Shown: one piece after another, positions 59,360 to 64,000 of the stretch | How the letters are laid out: every line of letters starts with the position of its first letter | Numbering within the stretch: the stretch's first letter is position 1 | Source: Actinostola sp. cb2023 | Taxonomy: Eukaryota > Cnidaria > Anthozoa > Actiniaria > Actinostolidae | DNA: 64,000 bases | NCBI GenBank assembly: GCA_033675265.1 | Contig: JAUJYZ010001274.1 | Coordinates: forward strand, 186,001-250,000 | Direction of reading: 5' to 3' | The notes under the pieces: generated by a model | The model's input: only the letters and a program-made list of their open reading frames with translations | The model's database searches: none | Told to the model about the DNA's origin: nothing | Position numbers and translations under genes: made by a program

Positions 59360-60614
59360 CACGAAGTATCACGACCAGAACAGTCAATGGAGATATGTGA
59401 ATACCACACTTAACCCAACCGACGACGCGTCGAGAGGTTTGTCGGTCTCCTCGATGCTCGAAAACAGAAGATGGATCGAGGGTCCTGCGTGGCTACGTGA
59501 AACAAGTGATAAGTGGCCAGAGCAACCCAACGTCAAATTAGAAGTCCAAAGCGACGACCTCGAGGTAAAATGCGAAGCCAAGTCGTTCAACGTTTCAGCG
59601 AAAGACCACGATGATGTCATCAACCGCGTTCTTCATCACTACTCATCGTTGTATCGTCTAAAGAGATGTATCGCATTCATACTGCGTTACCGTTTAAAAC
59701 TCCTAACACGGTGTCAAGACAAAACTAAGCCGTTAGTTTCACAAGGAAACCTAGAACCTCTGTGCGTAGAAGAGATGAATTCCGCAGAGGCAGAAATACT
59801 GAAGTATATACAAAGACAAAGTTTCCATGATGAACTATCAAACTTGAGAGAAAGCAACTTACAGATACATGACAAACAAGCTTCGAAATCCGTAAGAAGA
59901 ATGAGTTCTGTTTATAAACTTAATCCCACGTTGACAGATGGTCTGCTACGCGTTGGTGGACGTCTGACACGCGCACCAATACAAGATGCAGCAAGATACC
60001 CTATATTATTACCGAAGAATCACCACGTTGTTGATCTTATTGTTAAGCATTATCATGAACTGTCTGAACATTCTGGCATAGAGCACATACTTTCACTGAT
60101 CAGAGAGAAATTCTGGCCTGTTAAAGGCAGAGCAACAATGAAGAAAGTATTGAACATATTCTTCGATTGTAGAAGACGACAAGCACCCTTAGAAGATCAG
60201 AAGATGGCAGATTTGCCTGTTGACAGAATGACGCCGGGCAGACCCCCTTTCACTTCTGTAGGTGTGGACTGCTTCGGACCCTTCCTAGTCAAAATAGGAA
60301 GAACCGAAGTCAAGCGATACGGAATTGTATTCACCTGCTTAGCGATCAGAGCGATACATATCGAGGTGCTTCACAGCCTGGACACAACTTCATTTGTAAA
60401 TTCATTCCGACGCTTCATAGCTCGAAGAGGAATGCCTGAATTGGTAAGATCGGATAATGGCACCAATTTCGTTGCAGGAAACGAAACCATCAACGAGTGG
60501 AACGAACGACAAGTTCATGAATTCATGATTCAACGAAATATTAGATGGGTTTTCAACCCACCCACAGCGTCCCAACATGAAGGAACATGGGACCGTTGCA
60601 TCCGAACGATCTAA
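59360..60614 (+). pseudogene. BEL/Pao integrase, 3' truncated
   Basis: It opens with NPTDDASRG, has the H..H zinc-finger region (NHHVVDLIVKHYHELSEHSG), then the core with GVDCFGPF and RSDNGTNF. Where BEL integrases usually show GGVWER, this one has HEGTWDRC, so the third catalytic acid appears as Asp. The sequence then meets a stop and no C-terminal domain follows. Confidence 0.8.
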
Positions 60615-60764
60615 ATGCCTGTAAACTACACCAATATATGCACAATATTAGTCACTTCGGAGTTGATGTTCGCGGGAAATTGTGGGATTGTTTTTGACGA
60701 AATCACGTTGCGCTTTAGTCATGATGCGATGCCCATGTATAGTTCGGTCGGTTAAATTTGTCCG

Positions 60765-62095
60765 AGGTAGCTCAGTGGTAAAGCATCCAACTAGAGTACG
60801 TAGGGTCATGGGTTCATTCATTTCCCACTGTGACCTTAGCTCACCATTATAGTTCCCAGTAGCTCAGTCGTAGAGCTTTCGACTAGAATACGGAAGGTCA
60901 TGGGCTCATTCATGATCCACTATGAACTTAGCTCACCATTATAGTTCCCAGTAGCTCAGTGCTAGAGCATCCGACTAGAATACGGAAGGCCATTGGTTCA
61001 TTCATGACCCACTATGACCTAAGCTACAACATTAGACTACCCAGTAGCTCAGTGGTAGAGCATCCCACTAGAATACGGAACTTCATGGGTTCATTCATGA
61101 CCCACTATGACCTTAGCTCACCATTTGAGTACCCAGTAGCTCAGTGTTAGAGCATCCGACCGGATAATACGGAAAGTCATGGGTTCATTCATGGCCCACT
61201 ATGACCTTAGCTCACCATTAGCGTTTCCAGTAGCTCCGTGGTAGAGCTTCCGACTAGAATACGTAAGTTCATGGGTTCATTCATGACCCAGTAGCTCAAT
61301 GGTAGAGCATCCGACTAGAGTACGTAAGGTCATGGGTTTATTCATGACCCACTGTGACCTTAGCTCACCATTAGACTACGCAGTAGCTCAGTGGTAGAGC
61401 ATCCGACTAGAGTACGTAAGGTCATGTGTTCATTCATGACCCACTGTGACCTTAGGTCACCATTAGAGTTCCCAGTAGCTCAGTGGTAGAGCATCCGACT
61501 AGAATACGGAAGGTCATGGTGTGACGGATCCGCCCCGCTTCACCCCAACATCCCAAACCCTCAGCCTTCCCTGTGTGAATTAAATTGAGTAACCACACAT
61601 ACAAACATACAATACCAACTTTAATCCTAAATGATCTACCGAACATAAATAGGAAAGAAAGCCCTGAAAGCTAAATACGTCATCAAAGTGTTTCTCGATG
61701 ACTAAATACGATAAATATCAATATATGTTCAACTGATGAGTAATTCAATAAATATAAATTAAATATAAATTAAGTTAGAGATTGTTTTTTTTTTTTTACA
61801 ATACTTGCTTTTTTTTGTTTCCATTGCTGAGGCTTTGGTGTTGCTTTAGAGGTCGTCTTTCGTGCACTTATCTCGTAACTTGACTTGAAGGAAGACGAGC
61901 GCCAAGCTGACTTTGTGTTCTGACTTTAAGTTATATTCTCTATTACGTATACAGCACTTTCTCTCTTTTCAAACCGTAGTTCAGTGGTAGAGCATCCAAC
62001 TAGAATACGGAAGATCATGGGTTCATTCATGACCCACTGTGACCTTAGCTCACCATTAGAGTTCCCAGTAGCTCAGTGGTAGAGCATCCGATACG
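60765..62095 (+). repeat. Tandem array of about 11 tRNA-like units
   Basis: Units of about 91 bp start with GTAGCTCAGTGGTAGAGC (near 60771, 60859, 60951, 61041, 61135, 61229, 61281, 61383, 61475, 61977 and 62068). This is a tRNA D-arm with a good A box; the GCTC/GAGC stem pairs. A TCCG/CGGA arm with a 7-base loop and a TCATG/CATGA arm with a GGTTCATT loop follow. The acceptor stem does not pair and the B box is imperfect, so these are not working tRNA genes. A 450-bp insertion splits the array at 61519-61974. Confidence 0.8.
61519..61974. mobile_element. Insertion in the tRNA-like array, possibly a solo LTR
   Basis: One unit breaks off at GGTCATGG, and the array resumes with GTAGTTCAG at about 61976. 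The insert starts TGTGACGGATCC and ends near TTTTCA, so a TG..CA solo LTR is possible. I found no target duplication. Confidence 0.4.
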
Positions 62096-64000
62096 GCTAC
62101 ACTTGCCACCCTGGATGTCAGCTCACTATACACTAATATACCTCAATTCAATGTAATGGTGAGAAACACGAAAGAAATGTAGTGTAAACGACATATGCAT
62201 CCACACGTGGAATCCGTTTATTTCAATCCCCTCCCATAATACCTAGCGGTCTTACATGTCACACAACAATGTCACACTGGACATTACATCTCTCCTTTTC
62301 TTCAGATTGGATAAACATCAACTCAATGTGTAGCAGTTTATAATTGATAAGAAACTGAACTGATTAAATTAATGACAACATGTCAATAAGGGTTATGCGC
62401 ACAATGTTTCAAACTGTTCATAAAAGTGTTCGTAAACAATGTTTGTAATAATAGTCAACTTTCTTGTATTAATCTGTTTGGGGGCCTCGACACCCGTGTG
62501 GACCTGCGAAGCATTGAGGTATCCTCACTTCTGCCAAGATCTAACAAAGAATCGGTGGGCTCTGGATCAGGAGAAGGGAGTGAACTTGGGTCGTCCTCAT
62601 CTATAATATCTGTTTTCCTTGCATCACTGAGTGGTATGACTGGTCCACTGTAGAGCAGCTTCTTGAAATGAGAAGAGTTCCGGGTCACTTTCCGATCAGC
62701 ATTTTCTGCGGTTAGCATACTGTGATTCTTCTCAGTTACTGTTAGTGGCGCTGGGTGATAGGGTGTCGATAGCTTCTCACGCTTTGGTTGCTTCACTAAG
62801 ACAGTGTCTCCAACTTGAAGGTCACATTCTTTAATGGCTCTCTTGGACTCAGCTTGACTTTTGATCTTGAGTTTTTGGAGAGCATCCTTTTCACGCATTT
62901 CTGCAGGGTCATAACTCTCACTGCACGGCATGATAACCTGGTTGGGTAGCTTAACTCTAATGGATCTGCCAAAGAGTGCTGTAGCCGGCGCAACACCAGT
63001 AGTGCAATGGGGGGTTGCACGATAGTTACGAAGGAACTGATACATATCCTGTTTCCAATGGGTCGAGGTGCGTAGCATCTTACCAAACGTTTTCATAAAA
63101 ACGCTCTACTTCGCCATTAGCTTCGGGCCATAGGGGCGACACCTTGCGATGCTTGAAACCAATACACTCAGCAAACTGCGCAAACTCATGTCCATTGAAT
63201 GGGGGCCGATTATCAGACTTTACGACTTGAGGTACGCCATAGGCAGCAAAGATGCGGTCGAGCTTTGGGATGGCAGCTTTAGCAGAGGTTGAGTGTACAA
63301 TCTCTACCTCAGGGAACCTTGAATAGTCGTCGATAATTACCAGGACATAGTGCCCTGCCACTTCACAAAAGTCTATGCTCACCTGCTCCCAGGGACCACT
63401 GGGCAGTGGAGTCATATTTATAGGCTCACGAGACGGCTTGGGCGTGGCAATTTGACAGGGAACACACTGCTTCACCATGGAATCAGTAAGGCTGTCCATC
63501 TTTGGGAACCAGACCTTTGAACGCAACAAGCTGCGCGTCTTCACCAGACCTTGGTGACCCTCATGAGCCAACTGCACCACACGTCTCTGTAGAGCATCAG
63601 GAATGACAATCCGACGACCACGAAGTATCAACTTACCATCTACTGATGTGAGCTCACTGCGAATGTTGGCAAAGATCTGAAGAGCAGTTGCATCACCATC
63701 TTCTTTCTTTACGTCGTCCCACTGACCAGTTGAGATGAGGCGCATCACTGTTTGTAAGGTAGCATCACGTGTGGTGGCTTCAATGATCTCTTGACTGCTT
63801 AGAGCTTTAAGTGCAGCCTGTGACACAACAAAGTTAACATACTGTTCTGCAGATTTAGCAATAAGATCACACCGTGTACCTCCCTGAAGATGTCTTGAAA
63901 TATAATCAGCTGGATTCAAATCACCTCTTGAGTATATGACTTTAAAATCGAAAGACTGTAGCTTGAGACGCCAGTTGTCAATCCTGACTGAGGCTTGCGA
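62095..64000 (-). mobile_element. 3' part of a Ty3/gypsy retroelement, cut by the window edge
   Basis: On the minus strand the order is RNase H end, zinc finger, integrase, tail, polypurine tract, then an LTR-like sequence. The purine tract lies at 62289-62306 (CTGAAGAAAAGGAGAGAT on the minus strand) and is followed by TGTAATGTCC, a TG-type LTR start, with an AATAAA further in. The LTR end near 62095 is not fixed; it abuts a cut unit of the tRNA-like array. Confidence 0.75.
62455..64000 (-). pseudogene. Gypsy pol: RNase H end, integrase and C-terminal tail, one frameshift
   Basis: From the window edge the minus frame reads RIDNWRLKLQSFDFKV (RNase H end), NPADYISR, a zinc finger (HEGHQG...CVPCQ), and the integrase core SIDFCEVAGHYVLVIIDDYS, VVKSDNRPPFNG and WPEANGEVERF, with D, D and E all present. 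The SDNGPP box here has Arg for Gly. After ERF a one-base excess in an A-run (plus strand about 63096-63101) shifts the frame; the second frame (63096-62455) continues with FLRNYRATPH and a basic tail typical of K02A2.6-like gypsy elements. Confidence 0.85.

Larger units (their letters stand above)
52330..60614 (+). mobile_element. Decayed BEL/Pao LTR-type retroelement, split by a 2.5-kb foldback insertion
   Basis: The order gag, zinc knuckles, A17-type protease, reverse transcriptase with YVDD, RNase H, integrase is that of BEL/Pao. The reading frame is broken many times, the integrase end is cut off at 60614, and I could not find an LTR on either side. The left limit is approximate. It lies downstream of the PAN-EGF exons, probably in their intron. 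Confidence 0.85.

Noticed and set aside
60765..62095. Cluster of functional tRNA genes
   Set aside because: Acceptor stems do not pair, the B box is off consensus, and no T-run terminators follow.

Overview
The window looks like nuclear DNA from an early-branching animal, most probably an anthozoan cnidarian (sea anemone or coral). It is AT-rich, full of introns with GT..AG borders, crowded with short foldback DNA transposons, and carries BEL/Pao and Ty3/gypsy retroelements. Its genes are mosaics of extracellular domains (reprolysin, disintegrin, F5/8 type C, TSP1, fibrinogen-like, PAN, EGF). The species assignment is inference.

Layout. 1-10.8 kb: no convincing host gene, but a 720-bp palindromic MITE with 9-bp target duplications, a 101-bp satellite split by a small MITE, and several duplicated or palindromic repeats. 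10.8-43.7 kb: one very large plus-strand gene. I could chain 43 exons by hand, every junction phase-compatible, 5,568 coding bases in all, predicting a secreted protein of about 1,855 residues. Its order is signal peptide, ADAM prodomain, furin-type site, zinc metalloprotease, disintegrin, start of the ADAM cysteine-rich domain, an 870-nt inserted cassette, rest of the cysteine-rich domain, EGF, TSP1, three fibrinogen-like repeats, TSP1, and a second copy of a Cys-rich lectin-like module. 43.7-50.8 kb: MITEs and a 1,335-bp-period duplication. 50.8-51.5 kb: start of a second secreted-protein gene (signal peptide, PAN/apple, EGF). 51.7-60.6 kb: a (TC)n tract and a decayed BEL/Pao retroelement carrying a 2.5-kb foldback insertion. 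60.7-62.1 kb: a tandem array of tRNA-like units. 62.1-64.0 kb: the 3' part of a minus-strand gypsy element.

The most unusual feature is the cassette at 25208-27036. It encodes the last third of an F5/8 type C (discoidin) domain, then a lectin-like module, then the first two thirds of an F5/8 type C domain. That is the order expected of a circularly permuted discoidin domain whose natural ends are bridged by another domain. The cassette starts and ends in phase 0, and its flanking exons would join in frame to give an ordinary ADAM cysteine-rich domain if it were skipped. Also unusual are two tandem arrays in the same gene, each grown from an intron/exon boundary so that copies of a splice acceptor precede the real one.

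All exon calls are manual, from splice consensus, reading phase and family similarity recalled from general knowledge. No alignment or database search was run.
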